DNA of 64,000 nt from an uncultured Reyranella sp. (GTDB taxonomy: Bacteria > Pseudomonadota > Alphaproteobacteria > Reyranellales > Reyranellaceae), in contig NZ_CAMFKM010000003.1 of the NCBI RefSeq assembly GCF_945957355.1, positions 62,001-126,000 on the forward strand, given 5' to 3'. The translations under genes and the position numbers were made by a program. Positions 8,277-17,241 of this stretch are shown piece by piece (the stretch's first letter is position 1; each line of letters begins with the position of its first letter). The notes under the pieces were generated by a model, which was not told the DNA's origin, made no database searches, and worked only from the letters and a program-made list of their open reading frames with translations.

Positions 8277-9950
8277 TCAGCCCTTCTTCACCATCGCCTC
8301 GATCAGCGTCGGACCGTCCGTCCGGGCCAGCGCCCGGTCGAGGGCGGCATCAAAGCCTTCCGCCGTGTCGACCCGCTCGGCCGGCAAGCCGAAGCCCTCG
8401 GCGATCTTCGCGATGTTCATCGGCGGATCGTTGAAGTCCATGCCGATCGGCGTGTCATTGCCGTGGAACAGCTTCAGCCGGTTCTTGAGGATCTGGTAGC
8501 CCTCATTGTTGGTGATCAGGAAAATCACCGGCAGCTTCTGGTTGGCAGCGCTCCATAGCGCCGAAATCGAGTACATGGCGCTGCCGTCGCCGATCACGGC
8601 GACGACGCGGCGCTTCGGTTCGGCGATCTGTACACCGACCGCTGCGGCGATGCCCCAGCCGATGCCGCCACTCACATTGCCGAAGAAGCTGTTCCGGTCG
8701 CGGAAGGGAAAATAGCTCGGCAAGGTCGAGGTACTGGTGAGGCCTTCCTCGACGATGATGGCGTCCTTGGGCAGCTTGTCGCTGAGGCGCAGCATCACCC
8801 ATTCCGCCGGCAGCGGCTTGGTGGTGGGCGTTGCGACCTTGGCCGCCTTCTGGGCGCGCTGGGCGCTCCAGTTCCGGGTCTCGATCTCGGCCAGCGAGGC
8901 CTTGGCCTTCCGGGCGAGTTCGGCGCCCCCCAGTTTCTCCAGGAGGGGCACAAGCGCCTTCAGCGTCTCCTTCACGTCGGCGCGCAGCGCGATCTCGGCC
9001 GGGAAGTTCTTGCCCATCTCCCAGTCGCGCAGGCCGATCATCGCCACCTTGGTGGTCTCGGGCAGCGGCTCGGTCTCGCTCCATACCGACATCTTCAGCA
9101 CGTCGGACCCGACGCAGAGCATCAGGTCGTAGTCGGAGAGGACGCGGCGCACGTATTTCTGGTCGCGGTTCAGCGCGCCGAGATAGGCGGGATGTTCGGA
9201 GGGGAAGTGCGCGCCCCAGGCCACGGTCTGCTGCAGCACCGGCGCACCCAGCGTCTCGGCGAGCGCGGCCGCTTCGGCGAAGGCGTCGGAAGTCGCGATC
9301 TCATGGCCGGCCAGGATAACCGGCTTCCTGGCCGCGAGCAGGCGCCTGGCGAGCTGTTCCAGCGCCGCATCGCTCGGGCGCACGGCCGTGTCGACGCGTG
9401 TGACGTCGCCCATGTCGAGGGCGGCCTCGTTGTTCAGGATGTCCCCTGGCAGGGAGATGAAGACCGGCCCGGTCGGCGCGGTCATCGCGACCTTGGCGGC
9501 ACGGCGCAGGATGCGCGGCAGGTCTTCGACGCGGCTCACTTCGGTGGCCCATTTGACGACCGGCTGGGCGATCGGCACCAGCGGCGCGTAGAGCAGGGGC
9601 TCGGTGAGGCCGTGGCCCTGCTCCTGCTGGCCGGCGGTCACGATCATCGGCGTGCCCGACATCATCGAGGTGTAGATCGAGCCGATGGCATTGCCGAGGC
9701 CGGGTGCGACGTGGACGTTGCAGGAGACCAGTTTGCCGGAGGCGCGCGCATAGCCGTCGGCCATGGCGATCACGACGGCCTCCTGGAGGGCCAGCACGTA
9801 GCCCATCTCCGGCGCGGATGAGAGCGCGTGCATGATCGGCAGCTCGGTCGTGCCTGGGTTACCGAACATCTTGGTGACGCCCTCATCCTTCAGGACGCGC
9901 AGGAAGGCGTCACGGCCGGTGATGGTGTTGGGGACGCGTGCGTCGGGCAT
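8277..9950 (-). CDS. Thiamine-pyrophosphate decarboxylase, benzoylformate decarboxylase-like
   Basis: 557-residue TPP enzyme of the acetolactate synthase/pyruvate decarboxylase superfamily. The N-terminal pyrimidine-binding domain has FGNPGTTELP and Glu57 (ALQEAVVIAMADGYAR), the cofactor-activating glutamate; the C-terminal diphosphate-binding domain has VVAVIGDGSAMYSI followed by ITNNEGYQILK (GDG...NN motif). FGNPGTTELP is typical of benzoylformate decarboxylase and related 2-oxoacid decarboxylases. First gene of the minus-strand trio, transcribed away from the kinase-like gene at 10052. The 2-oxoacid substrate is not determined. Confidence 0.85.
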   Translation of the reverse strand: MPDARVPNTITGRDAFLRVLKDEGVTKMFGNPGTTELPIMHALSSAPEMGYVLALQEAVVIAMADGYARASGKLVSCNVHVAPGLGNAIGSIYTSMMSGTPMIVTAGQQEQGHGLTEPLLYAPLVPIAQPVVKWATEVSRVEDLPRILRRAAKVAMTAPTGPVFISLPGDILNNEAALDMGDVTRVDTAVRPSDAALEQLARRLLAARKPVILAGHEIATSDAFAEAAALAETLGAPVLQQTVAWGAHFPSEHPAYLGALNRDQKYVRRVLSDYDLMLCVGSDVLKMSVWSETEPLPETTKVAMIGLRDWEMGKNFPAEIALRADVKETLKALVPLLEKLGGAELARKAKASLAEIETRNWSAQRAQKAAKVATPTTKPLPAEWVMLRLSDKLPKDAIIVEEGLTSTSTLPSYFPFRDRNSFFGNVSGGIGWGIAAAVGVQIAEPKRRVVAVIGDGSAMYSISALWSAANQKLPVIFLITNNEGYQILKNRLKLFHGNDTPIGMDFNDPPMNIAKIAEGFGLPAERVDTAEGFDAALDRALARTDGPTLIEAMVKKG

Positions 9951-10051
9951 TCATTTCCTCCGTGATAGGGCGCGAGGGTAGCGTGCCGTCGTGGCTCGTG
10001 AAATGATCGAGTGCATGACGGTTGGAAGACCATGCGCGATGCGAAAAGCCC

Positions 10052-10912
10052 GTGACTGATCTCGAGCGGAGAATCGCCAGCCTGGCATGCTGGCATGGCC
10101 CCGTGGCGATGGCGCCGCTGCTGGGCGGCCTGACCAACCTGTCCTACGTCGTGGAGGACGCCGGCGAAAAATTTGTCGTGCGCTGCGGCGACGACATCCC
10201 CGTGCATCACGTGTTTCGCGACCGCGAACGAGCCGCCTCGATCGCGGCTCACGCCGCCGGTCTCTCGCCCGAGGTGGTCCACCACGAACCCGGCCTGCTG
10301 GTGATGCGCTTCGTCGAGGGGCGGACTTTCACGGAGGCGGATCTTCGCGCGAACATCCAGCGCCTCGCGCCGCTCCTCAGGGCATGCCACCACAAAGTCG
10401 GTGAGCATCTCTCGGGCCCTCCGAACTTCTTCTCGGTCTTCCATGTGATCCGCGACTATGCCCGGACGATCAGGGCGGCGGACAGCCCGTTCGCTGCCGA
10501 CGTGCCGCGGTATCTGCAGGCGAACCGGACGCTGGAAGCGGCGCAGATACCCATGCCGATCGTGTTCGGCCACCACGACCTGCTGCCGGGCAACGTGATC
10601 GATGATGGACAACGTCTCTGGCTGATCGACTGGGAGTATGGCGGCTTCGGCACCGCCATGTTCGACTTGGCCAACCTCTCGGCGAACGGGGCTTTTGGAG
10701 AGGCCGAGGATGCGGCTCTGCTGGATGCCTATTTCGACGGCAAGGTCCCGGCCGACCTGTGGCGCTCCTTCCGGGCCATGAAGGCGGCCAGCGCCCTGCG
10801 CGAGGCCATGTGGGCAATGGTGTCAGACATTCACCTGCAGAATCCCGGCGCCGACTACAAGGTGCATGCGCGCGATTATCTCAGGCGCTTCGGAGAACTG
10901 ATGGCCCACTGA
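10052..10912 (+). CDS. Choline/ethanolamine kinase-like phosphotransferase
   Basis: About 286 residues of the aminoglycoside phosphotransferase/choline kinase fold. LLGGLTNLSYVVE is the glycine-rich start of the nucleotide site; FGHHDLLPGNVI is the Brenner motif with catalytic Asp and Asn, and RLWLIDWEYGG supplies the metal-binding aspartate. The frame is open from a TTG at 10022, but the GTG at 10052 gives the family-like start MTDLERRIASL; neither has a strong ribosome-binding site. The solute-binding-protein gene begins 41 bp downstream, so the pair may take up and phosphorylate an amino-alcohol. That link is inference. Confidence 0.75.
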   Translation: MTDLERRIASLACWHGPVAMAPLLGGLTNLSYVVEDAGEKFVVRCGDDIPVHHVFRDRERAASIAAHAAGLSPEVVHHEPGLLVMRFVEGRTFTEADLRANIQRLAPLLRACHHKVGEHLSGPPNFFSVFHVIRDYARTIRAADSPFAADVPRYLQANRTLEAAQIPMPIVFGHHDLLPGNVIDDGQRLWLIDWEYGGFGTAMFDLANLSANGAFGEAEDAALLDAYFDGKVPADLWRSFRAMKAASALREAMWAMVSDIHLQNPGADYKVHARDYLRRFGELMAH

Positions 10913-10953
10913 TTGCATATGCCTTCCGGGGAGCTGATTTCAGGAGCATATGC

Positions 10954-12564
10954 ATGAGCCTTCGCCGATTCCGTCTCGCTGTGGCATTGGCCGCCGCGTC
11001 CCTGCTGCCGCTGTCGGCCGCGCAGGCCCAGGAGAAGACGCTCCGCATCGCCATGACGGCATCGGACATCCCGACCACCACGGGCATGCCGAACAACGGC
11101 TTCGAGGGCATGCGCTTCCTCGGGTTCCCGATCTTCGAGGGCCTCATCCTGTTCGACCTGTCGAAGTCGGACCAGCTCGCAACCCTGCGACCGGGCCTTG
11201 CCGAAAGTTGGAAGCAGGCGCCGGATGACAAGAAGACCTGGATCTTCAATCTCCGCAAGGGCGTGAAGTTCCATGATGGCACCGACTTCAACGCCGACGC
11301 GGTGATCTGGAATCTCGAGCGCATCTTCAACAAGGACAGTGCGCAGTTCGAGGCGAATTCCGCCGGCATCATGCGCTCCCGCGTGCCGATCCTCGCCGGC
11401 TACAAGAAGATCGACGACAATACGGTGGCGCTGACCACGACCGTGGTCGCCTCTTATTTCCCGTGGATGGTGCCCTACATCCTCACCGCCTCTCCCACGC
11501 AATGGGAGAAGGCCGGCAAGGACTGGAACAAGGTCGGCGCTGCCGGGGGCGCCGGCACCGGACCGTTCAAGATCACGAAGGTCGTTCCGCGCCAGTCGGT
11601 CTCGCTTGGCCGGAACGACGACTATTGGGATGCCGGGAAGAAGGCCAAGGTCGACTCGGTCCTCCTGTTGCCGATCCCCGAGGCAAACACACGACTGGCG
11701 GCGTTGCGCTCCGGTCGTGTCGATTGGATCGAGGTGCCGCCGCCGGATGGCATCCCGTCGCTCAAGCAGGCGGGCTATGTGATCTCGACGAACTCCTATC
11801 CGCACGTCTGGCCGTGGTTCTACAACATGGCCGCCAAGAACAGCCCGCTGGCCGACGTTCGCGTGCGCCAGGCGCTTAACTACTGCATCGATCGCAGTGC
11901 CATCGTCTCGATGCTGAACGGTACCGCCGAGCCCTCCGTTGGCTGGCTGAAGCCCACGGATGCTGCGTTCGGGAATCCCGAGAACCGCTACACGTTCGAT
12001 CCGGCGAAAGGAAAGAAGCTGCTGGCCGAAGCCGGCTTCACGCCGCAGAAGCCGCTGTCGTTCAAGGTCATGATCTCGACCTCGGGCTCCGGCCAGATGC
12101 TGCCGCTGCCGATGAACGAGGCATTGCAGGAGAACCTGAAGCAGGCCTGTGGCGTCGACGTCCAGGTCGACGCCGTCGAATGGCAGGTGCTGCTGAACGC
12201 CAGCCGCGCCACGCCCGACGCACCGTCGCTCAATGGGGCGATGGCCCTCAACGTGAGCTCACCGTCCAGCGATGTCGGTATGATGTACCGCTACTTCGCC
12301 GCAGCGAATTTCTCGCCGATGGGATCCAACTTCGAGCAGTGGAACGACGAGAAGTTCGAAACGGCGCTCAAGACCCTGGCCGAGGCGACGGACGAGGCGA
12401 CGATCCTGCAGAACTTCAAGGTGGCGCACGAGCGGCTGGTCGACAATCCGCCCTGGCTCTACATCGTGCACGACCTCAATCCGCGCGCCTTCAGCAAGAA
12501 CGTGCAGGGCTTCGTCCCGGCGCAGTCGTGGTTCGTCGATCTGACGAACGTCAGCCTGAAATAG
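10954..12564 (+). CDS. ABC transporter solute-binding protein, family 5 (peptide/nickel type)
   Basis: 536 residues with a Sec signal peptide (FRLAVALAAASLLPLSAAQAQ), so periplasmic. The mature part has family 5 features: LRPGLAESWKQAPDDKKTWIFNLRKGVKFHDGTDFNADAVIWNLER-like segments near residues 70-120 and DVRVRQALNYCIDRSAIVSML near 300. ATG at 10954 is preceded by CAGGAG. No permease or ATPase genes lie beside it, so it is an orphan or its partners are elsewhere. Family 5 proteins bind oligopeptides, nickel-chelates, opines or glycosides; ligand unknown. Confidence 0.88.
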   Translation: MSLRRFRLAVALAAASLLPLSAAQAQEKTLRIAMTASDIPTTTGMPNNGFEGMRFLGFPIFEGLILFDLSKSDQLATLRPGLAESWKQAPDDKKTWIFNLRKGVKFHDGTDFNADAVIWNLERIFNKDSAQFEANSAGIMRSRVPILAGYKKIDDNTVALTTTVVASYFPWMVPYILTASPTQWEKAGKDWNKVGAAGGAGTGPFKITKVVPRQSVSLGRNDDYWDAGKKAKVDSVLLLPIPEANTRLAALRSGRVDWIEVPPPDGIPSLKQAGYVISTNSYPHVWPWFYNMAAKNSPLADVRVRQALNYCIDRSAIVSMLNGTAEPSVGWLKPTDAAFGNPENRYTFDPAKGKKLLAEAGFTPQKPLSFKVMISTSGSGQMLPLPMNEALQENLKQACGVDVQVDAVEWQVLLNASRATPDAPSLNGAMALNVSSPSSDVGMMYRYFAAANFSPMGSNFEQWNDEKFETALKTLAEATDEATILQNFKVAHERLVDNPPWLYIVHDLNPRAFSKNVQGFVPAQSWFVDLTNVSLK

Positions 12565-12600
12565 GGACGACCCGAAGCCTCGCCTGCTGGCGCCGTTGCG

Positions 12601-12861
12601 TCAGCGGGCGCAGAGCTTCGGGATCTTCGACAGCATCTCGAGCGAGCAGACCTCGGTCGGGAAGAGGGCCCAGACGGCGGCGAGGATGACGGCCAGGAAG
12701 ATGAAGGGCCGCAGGACCCTAAAGACCACGGGCAGCAGCAACTGCAGCACCCAGTAGCCGACGAGCAGCCCGACCACTACAGAGAGCACGCGATACTGCA
12801 TGCTCCAGCTGTCCCATGGCCCGAGATTCGCGCGGGCGAGGAGTTCGTTGAGGTATTCCAC
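12601..12861 (-). CDS. Small two-span membrane protein downstream of purA
   Basis: 86 residues. Two hydrophobic segments (about 27-47 and 51-66) follow a soluble N-terminus MEYLNELLARANLGPWDSW; the C-terminus carries two cysteines (EVCSLEML, KLCAR). It starts 2 bp after the purA stop, so translation is probably coupled to purA. No family recognised. Reality is supported by the tight spacing and the coherent membrane topology. Confidence 0.6.
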   Translation of the reverse strand: MEYLNELLARANLGPWDSWSMQYRVLSVVVGLLVGYWVLQLLLPVVFRVLRPFIFLAVILAAVWALFPTEVCSLEMLSKIPKLCAR

Positions 12862-12863
12862 GA

Positions 12864-14156
12864 TCAGTCGCGGAATGGATCGGTCATCAGGATCGTATCC
12901 TCGCGCTGCGGGCTGGTGCTGAGCAGTGCCACCGGGCAGCCGACCAGTTCCTCCACGCGTCGCACGTACTTGATGCAGGTTGCCGGTAGCTCGGCGAAGG
13001 AGCGTGCACCCTGGGTGCTTTCGCTCCAGCCCTCGAACTCTTCCCAGATCGGCTTCAGCTTGGCCTGCGCGCCCATGGTGAAGGGAAAGCGCTCGATGCG
13101 CTTGCCGTCGAGCTCGTAGCCGACGCAGACCTTGATGACCTTCTCGCCGTCCAGGACGTCGAGCTTGGTGAGGGCGATGCCGTCGATGCCGTTCAGCTTC
13201 ACCGCCTGGCGCACCATCACCGCGTCAAACCAGCCGCAGCGCCGACGGCGGCCCGTATTGGTGCCGAATTCCTTGCCGCGGTCGCCCAGGCCCTGGCCGA
13301 TCTCGTCGGTCAGCTCGGTCGGGAAGGGGCCGTCGCCGACGCGCGTCGTATAGGCCTTGGCGATGCCCAGAACGTAGCCGACCGCGCCATTGCCCATGCC
13401 GCTGCCGATCATCGCCTGCGCCGCCACCGTGTTGGACGAGGTGACATAAGGATAGGTCCCATGGTCGATGTCGAGCATGGTGGCCTGCGCGCCCTCGAAC
13501 AGGATGCGCTTGCCGGCGGCGCGCAGTCCGTCTAGCCGCTCCCAAACGTCTTCCGCGAAGGGAAGCAACTTCGGTGCGAGTTCCAGCAGCTCGGCCGTCA
13601 GCTTGGCCGGGTCGATGGTCGGCTGACCCAGGCCCGTGCGCAGCGCATTGTGGTGCGCGAGCAGCGTGTTGACCTTCAGCGGCAGCATGTCCGGTTCGGC
13701 AAGATCGCCGACGCGAATCGCGCGGCGGCCAACCTTGTCCTCGTAGGCGGGCCCGATGCCGCGGCGTGTCGTGCCGACCCGGATCACGCCGGGCGCATCC
13801 TCGCGCCATCCGTCGAGGTCGCGATGCAGCGGCAGGATCAGCACGGCATGGTTGGCGATCTTCAGGCTGGCCGGCGTCACCGACAGGCCCTGCTCGGTGA
13901 CCTTCTTCACTTCCTCGAGGAAATGCCAGGGGTCGATCACCACGCCGTTGCCGATGATCGAGAGCTTGCCCTCGCGCACAACGCCCGAGGGCAGCAGCGC
14001 CAGCTTGTAGGTCTGGTTGCCGATGACCAGCGTATGGCCGGCATTGTGACCACCCTGGAAGCGCACCACCACCTCGGCGCGTTCGCTCAGCCAGTCGACG
14101 ATCTTGCCTTTGCCTTCGTCGCCCCACTGGGCGCCGATCACTGCCACGTTGGCCAT
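12864..14156 (-). CDS. purA: Adenylosuccinate synthetase
   Basis: Joins IMP and aspartate using GTP to form adenylosuccinate, the first committed step to AMP. 430 residues, normal length. [23 protein letters not shown] contains the catalytic Asp and the P-loop-like [15 protein letters not shown] carries the catalytic His; PLLPGVVLE-type loops follow. The ATG at 14156 was chosen because the family begins exactly there, although the frame is open to 14240. It lies downstream of hisZ, with a terminator-like hairpin between the two. Confidence 0.97.
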   Translation of the reverse strand: MANVAVIGAQWGDEGKGKIVDWLSERAEVVVRFQGGHNAGHTLVIGNQTYKLALLPSGVVREGKLSIIGNGVVIDPWHFLEEVKKVTEQGLSVTPASLKIANHAVLILPLHRDLDGWREDAPGVIRVGTTRRGIGPAYEDKVGRRAIRVGDLAEPDMLPLKVNTLLAHHNALRTGLGQPTIDPAKLTAELLELAPKLLPFAEDVWERLDGLRAAGKRILFEGAQATMLDIDHGTYPYVTSSNTVAAQAMIGSGMGNGAVGYVLGIAKAYTTRVGDGPFPTELTDEIGQGLGDRGKEFGTNTGRRRRCGWFDAVMVRQAVKLNGIDGIALTKLDVLDGEKVIKVCVGYELDGKRIERFPFTMGAQAKLKPIWEEFEGWSESTQGARSFAELPATCIKYVRRVEELVGCPVALLSTSPQREDTILMTDPFRD

Positions 14157-14190
14157 TGCATCTTCCTTCGGCCGGTTCCCTTCACACACG

Positions 14191-14224
14191 AAAACGCCTC
14201 CCCGGGGCCGGTTCCGGAGAGGCG
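14191..14224 (-). terminator. Terminator-like hairpin between hisZ and purA
   Basis: On the minus strand CGCCTCTCCGG and CCGGGGAGGCG form an 11-bp stem with one mismatch around an 8-nt loop, followed directly by TTTT. It sits after hisZ and about 35 nt before the purA start, so it would end or attenuate transcription into purA. Confidence 0.6.
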
Positions 14225-14273
14225 TGATGTCGGATAGCACTTCCCCCCGCCGGTAGCGAGGCGAAATGCATCC

Positions 14274-15437
14274 TCAGAGGGGAACGGCCTCGCCGTCGAT
14301 CAGGGCGTGGCTGCAGCGCAGCCGCTTCGCCTCGGCCCGTGGGTCCGGTGCTGCGACGACAGCGCGCACGACGGCATAGCCCTTCGCCTGCCAGAACGAC
14401 GCATCGTCCCACCGGGCTGCTATGCCGACATAGAGCCGCGGCCGCTCCGGCGGCGGCTGGGAGGCAGCCAGCACTGCGTCCATGTAGACCGTGAAACCGG
14501 TCGCCGGCTCGCTGACCCCGTCCTCGGGATAGCCCGCCGAGTAGCGTCCGCCCCGCGCCAGCTCCTCGCGGCCCTTGAGGGCAAATACCGAGAAGGAGAC
14601 GCCCGTCTGGTATTCGAGGCCACGGTACTCCACCGGATCGATCGTCAGCGGAAGGTCGGGCTCGGCCGCGACGATGAGCTTTACCACCTCGGCTAGTCGG
14701 GCCGCTTCCGCGGCCGCCGCCGCCGGCAGATTCAGGTCGGCAAGCTGTGCGATTCCCTTGTCGGCAGGCCCTGCGGCACGCAGCAGGCCGGCGAAGAGAT
14801 CCGCCACCTTCTTGTCGTCGGCGGCCTTGGCGATGCCGCCCTCATCCTTGCGATCGAGCGCCCGCCGCAGGCGATTCAACGCCTCGCCGGGTTGCTTCAA
14901 GCCATTGGCCACGGCGGCGACCAGGGTCGGGAGGTTGAGATCGACCGTCAAATCGGAAACACCGATGGCGCGCAGCGTCTCGACCGCCAGCAGGACGGCT
15001 TCGGCGTCGGCTTCCGCGCTGTCGACCCCGATCAGCTCGGTGCCGACCTGGGCGAACTGACGTTCGGGCTTGAGCGCGCTGCCACGCACGCGGATCACGT
15101 TGCCGCCGTAGGACAGGCGCAGCGGTCGCGGCTCATGCTTTAGCCGGGTCACGGCGATGCGGGCGACCTGCACCGTCATGTCGGGCCGCACGCCCATCAT
15201 GCGCTGCGAGACCGGATCCATGAGGCGGAAGGTCTGGGACGCCAGCGCGGCGCCCGGCCCGCCCAGCAGCGACTCCTCGAATTCGACCAGTGGCGGCTTC
15301 ACACGCTCGTAGCCGAAGGCGGCGAAACGCTCGATGGCGACGTCGATGGCACGCGCTTCTCGCGCGGCGTCGGGGGGCAGCAGGTCGGCCAGTCCCGCCG
15401 GGAGCAGGCCGCGATGGTCATTGTCGTTGGAACTCAT
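14274..15437 (-). CDS. hisZ: ATP phosphoribosyltransferase regulatory subunit HisZ
   Basis: Histidyl-tRNA-synthetase-like regulatory subunit that activates short-form HisG in the first step of histidine synthesis. 387 residues. It begins with GLLPAGLADLLPPDAAREARA and contains class II synthetase-like motifs (FRLMDPVSQRMMGVRPDMTVQVARI, about 75-100; RQFAQVGTELIG near 138) but no complete aminoacylation motif set. ATG at 15437 chosen; the frame is open to 15521 without a better start. hisG is not in the window. Transcribed toward purA. Confidence 0.93.
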   Translation of the reverse strand: MSSNDNDHRGLLPAGLADLLPPDAAREARAIDVAIERFAAFGYERVKPPLVEFEESLLGGPGAALASQTFRLMDPVSQRMMGVRPDMTVQVARIAVTRLKHEPRPLRLSYGGNVIRVRGSALKPERQFAQVGTELIGVDSAEADAEAVLLAVETLRAIGVSDLTVDLNLPTLVAAVANGLKQPGEALNRLRRALDRKDEGGIAKAADDKKVADLFAGLLRAAGPADKGIAQLADLNLPAAAAAEAARLAEVVKLIVAAEPDLPLTIDPVEYRGLEYQTGVSFSVFALKGREELARGGRYSAGYPEDGVSEPATGFTVYMDAVLAASQPPPERPRLYVGIAARWDDASFWQAKGYAVVRAVVAAPDPRAEAKRLRCSHALIDGEAVPL

Positions 15438-15538
15438 GGTACGGCTTGATAGCCCATTGTGCCGCCGATGGGGAGGCGGCGCTGGGAAGCACCAGGCGCG
15501 GCTCGTTTTCCTGCCGCGCATGGGTTATTGCTCCCCGA

Positions 15539-16495
15539 ATGAGTCCCGCCCCACGTCCCGCCGTTTCCGTCGTGGCGCCCTGCTACAATGAGCAGGATGC
15601 GCTGCCCGAGTTCCTGCGCCGGGTCGGCGCTGTCCTGGACGGGATCAGCGGTTCCAGCGAAATCGTGCTCGTCGACGACGGATCGCGCGATCGCACCTGG
15701 CCTGTACTCGCGGCGGCCGCCGGCCGCGATCCGCGGATCGTCGCCGTGCGCCTGATGCGCAACCACGGTCATCAGCTCGCCCTCACGGCTGGTCTGTCGG
15801 TTTGCCGCGGCGAGCGCATCCTGATCATCGACGCCGACCTGCAGGATCCGCCCGAACTGCTGCCCGACATGATGGTGCTCATGGATCAGGGAGCCGACGT
15901 GGTCTACGGGCAGCGGCGCCAGCGCGAGGGCGAGAGCCTGTTCAAGCGCGCCACCGCCGCCGCCTTCTATCGTCTGATCGCCCGTCTGACCGACGTACAG
16001 ATTCCAGCCGACGCCGGCGACTTCCGCCTCGTGACGCGACGCGTGCTCGACCTACTGCTCGCCATGCCGGAGCGCCACCGTTTCATTCGCGGCATGGTGG
16101 CCTGGATCGGCGGTCGGCAGGTGCCGTTGGTCTACGACCGCCACGCGCGCGTGGCGGGCGAGAGCAAGTATCCGATCGCCAAGATGGTCCGGTTTGCCGC
16201 CGACGCGATCACCTCTTTTTCCGTCGTGCCATTGATGGCCTCGATGACCATCGGCTGGATCATGGCGGCGCTGGGCTTCGGCTTCTTCGTCTACTCGATC
16301 GTGGGCTGGTGGGGCGGCCACACGCTGCCGGGCTGGACGTCGCTGATGGCAGCGGTCGGCCTGCTGGGCGGCATGCAGTTCCTGATGCTGGGCATCATCG
16401 GTGCCTATCTCGGCCGCCTTTACGACCAGAGCAAGGGACGGCCGCTGTTCATGATCCGCGACATTGTCGGCGGTGGGGGCGGGGGGCCTCAGTGA
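15539..16495 (+). CDS. Glycosyltransferase family 2, DPM1/GtrB-like with two C-terminal membrane helices
   Basis: 318 residues. The GT-A domain has VSVVAPCYNEQDALPEFL, the VDDGSRD nucleotide-binding aspartates and DADLQDPPELL (DxD metal site). Two transmembrane helices near residues 232-300 follow, as in polyisoprenyl-phosphate glycosyltransferases. It probably transfers a sugar from a nucleotide donor to a lipid phosphate on the inner face of the membrane. First gene of a three-gene operon; its stop overlaps the next start (GTGA). hisZ is divergent about 100 bp upstream. Confidence 0.9.
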   Translation: MSPAPRPAVSVVAPCYNEQDALPEFLRRVGAVLDGISGSSEIVLVDDGSRDRTWPVLAAAAGRDPRIVAVRLMRNHGHQLALTAGLSVCRGERILIIDADLQDPPELLPDMMVLMDQGADVVYGQRRQREGESLFKRATAAAFYRLIARLTDVQIPADAGDFRLVTRRVLDLLLAMPERHRFIRGMVAWIGGRQVPLVYDRHARVAGESKYPIAKMVRFAADAITSFSVVPLMASMTIGWIMAALGFGFFVYSIVGWWGGHTLPGWTSLMAAVGLLGGMQFLMLGIIGAYLGRLYDQSKGRPLFMIRDIVGGGGGGPQ

Positions 16496-17235
16496 GCGCG
16501 TCCGATCCACAATCCTGGTCAGGCGAGCCTGCGGAGTTCGACGACTACGCGACCGAGTACGAGGGTGGCCTCGACAATCCCATCAAGCGCCTGATGGGCA
16601 GTTCGCCCGACCAGTTCATCGCGGTGAAGGCTCGCTGGCTGCTGCGCCGTGAGCCTGCCCTGCGCACCGGCGGGCTTTCCGTCCTCGACTATGGCTGCGG
16701 TGTCGGAAGCCTGATGCGCGTCCTGATCGGGCTTGGCGCAAAGGGATCGTTCACCGGATGTGACATCTCGACCGGCATGCTGCGTCAGGTCGAGCGCCGC
16801 TGGCCGCGCGAACTGGGCGCACCGCCGCAGCTGGCGCCGCAACAGGGCGCCCGAACGCCCTTTGTCGACGCAAGCTTCGACATCGTAATGATCAGTGCCG
16901 TGCTGCATCACGTGCCGGTCGAGCACCGGCCGGCGGTCTATGCCGAGCTTGGCCGCGTGCTCAGGCCGGAGGGCCGCATCTACGTTTTCGAGCACAATCC
17001 ACGAAATCCATTGGTGCGGTATGTCACGGCCCGTACGCCGATCGACCGCAATGCCATTCTACTCGACGCGAGCGAGGTCCGGCACGGTTTGCTCGGCGCG
17101 GCGCGGTACGACCTCGATACCGACTACCTGATGTTCATGCCGCCCGGCCTGGCCTTTCTGCGTGGCATTGATCGCCTGCTGACATGGCTGCCGATGGGCG
17201 CGCAATATGCCGTCACGGCCCGCAAAGCGGCCTGA
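16492..17235 (+). CDS. Class I SAM-dependent methyltransferase
   Basis: 247 residues starting at a GTG that overlaps the glycosyltransferase stop by 4 bp. SAM motif I is SVLDYGCGVGSLMRVL (about 61-76), followed by TGCDIS and the post-motif FDIVMISAVLHHVP. An N-terminal FDDYATEYE is typical of methyltransferase_11/25 members acting on lipids or sugars. Operon position suggests it modifies the product or acceptor of the glycosyltransferase; the substrate is not known. Confidence 0.85.
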   Translation: MSASDPQSWSGEPAEFDDYATEYEGGLDNPIKRLMGSSPDQFIAVKARWLLRREPALRTGGLSVLDYGCGVGSLMRVLIGLGAKGSFTGCDISTGMLRQVERRWPRELGAPPQLAPQQGARTPFVDASFDIVMISAVLHHVPVEHRPAVYAELGRVLRPEGRIYVFEHNPRNPLVRYVTARTPIDRNAILLDASEVRHGLLGAARYDLDTDYLMFMPPGLAFLRGIDRLLTWLPMGAQYAVTARKAA

Positions 17236-17241
17236 GGAGGG

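Noticed and set aside
14161..14273. Possible small gene or riboswitch between hisZ and purA
   Set aside because: The interval contains only a hairpin with T4 and the purA leader; no aptamer-like conserved structure was recognised.
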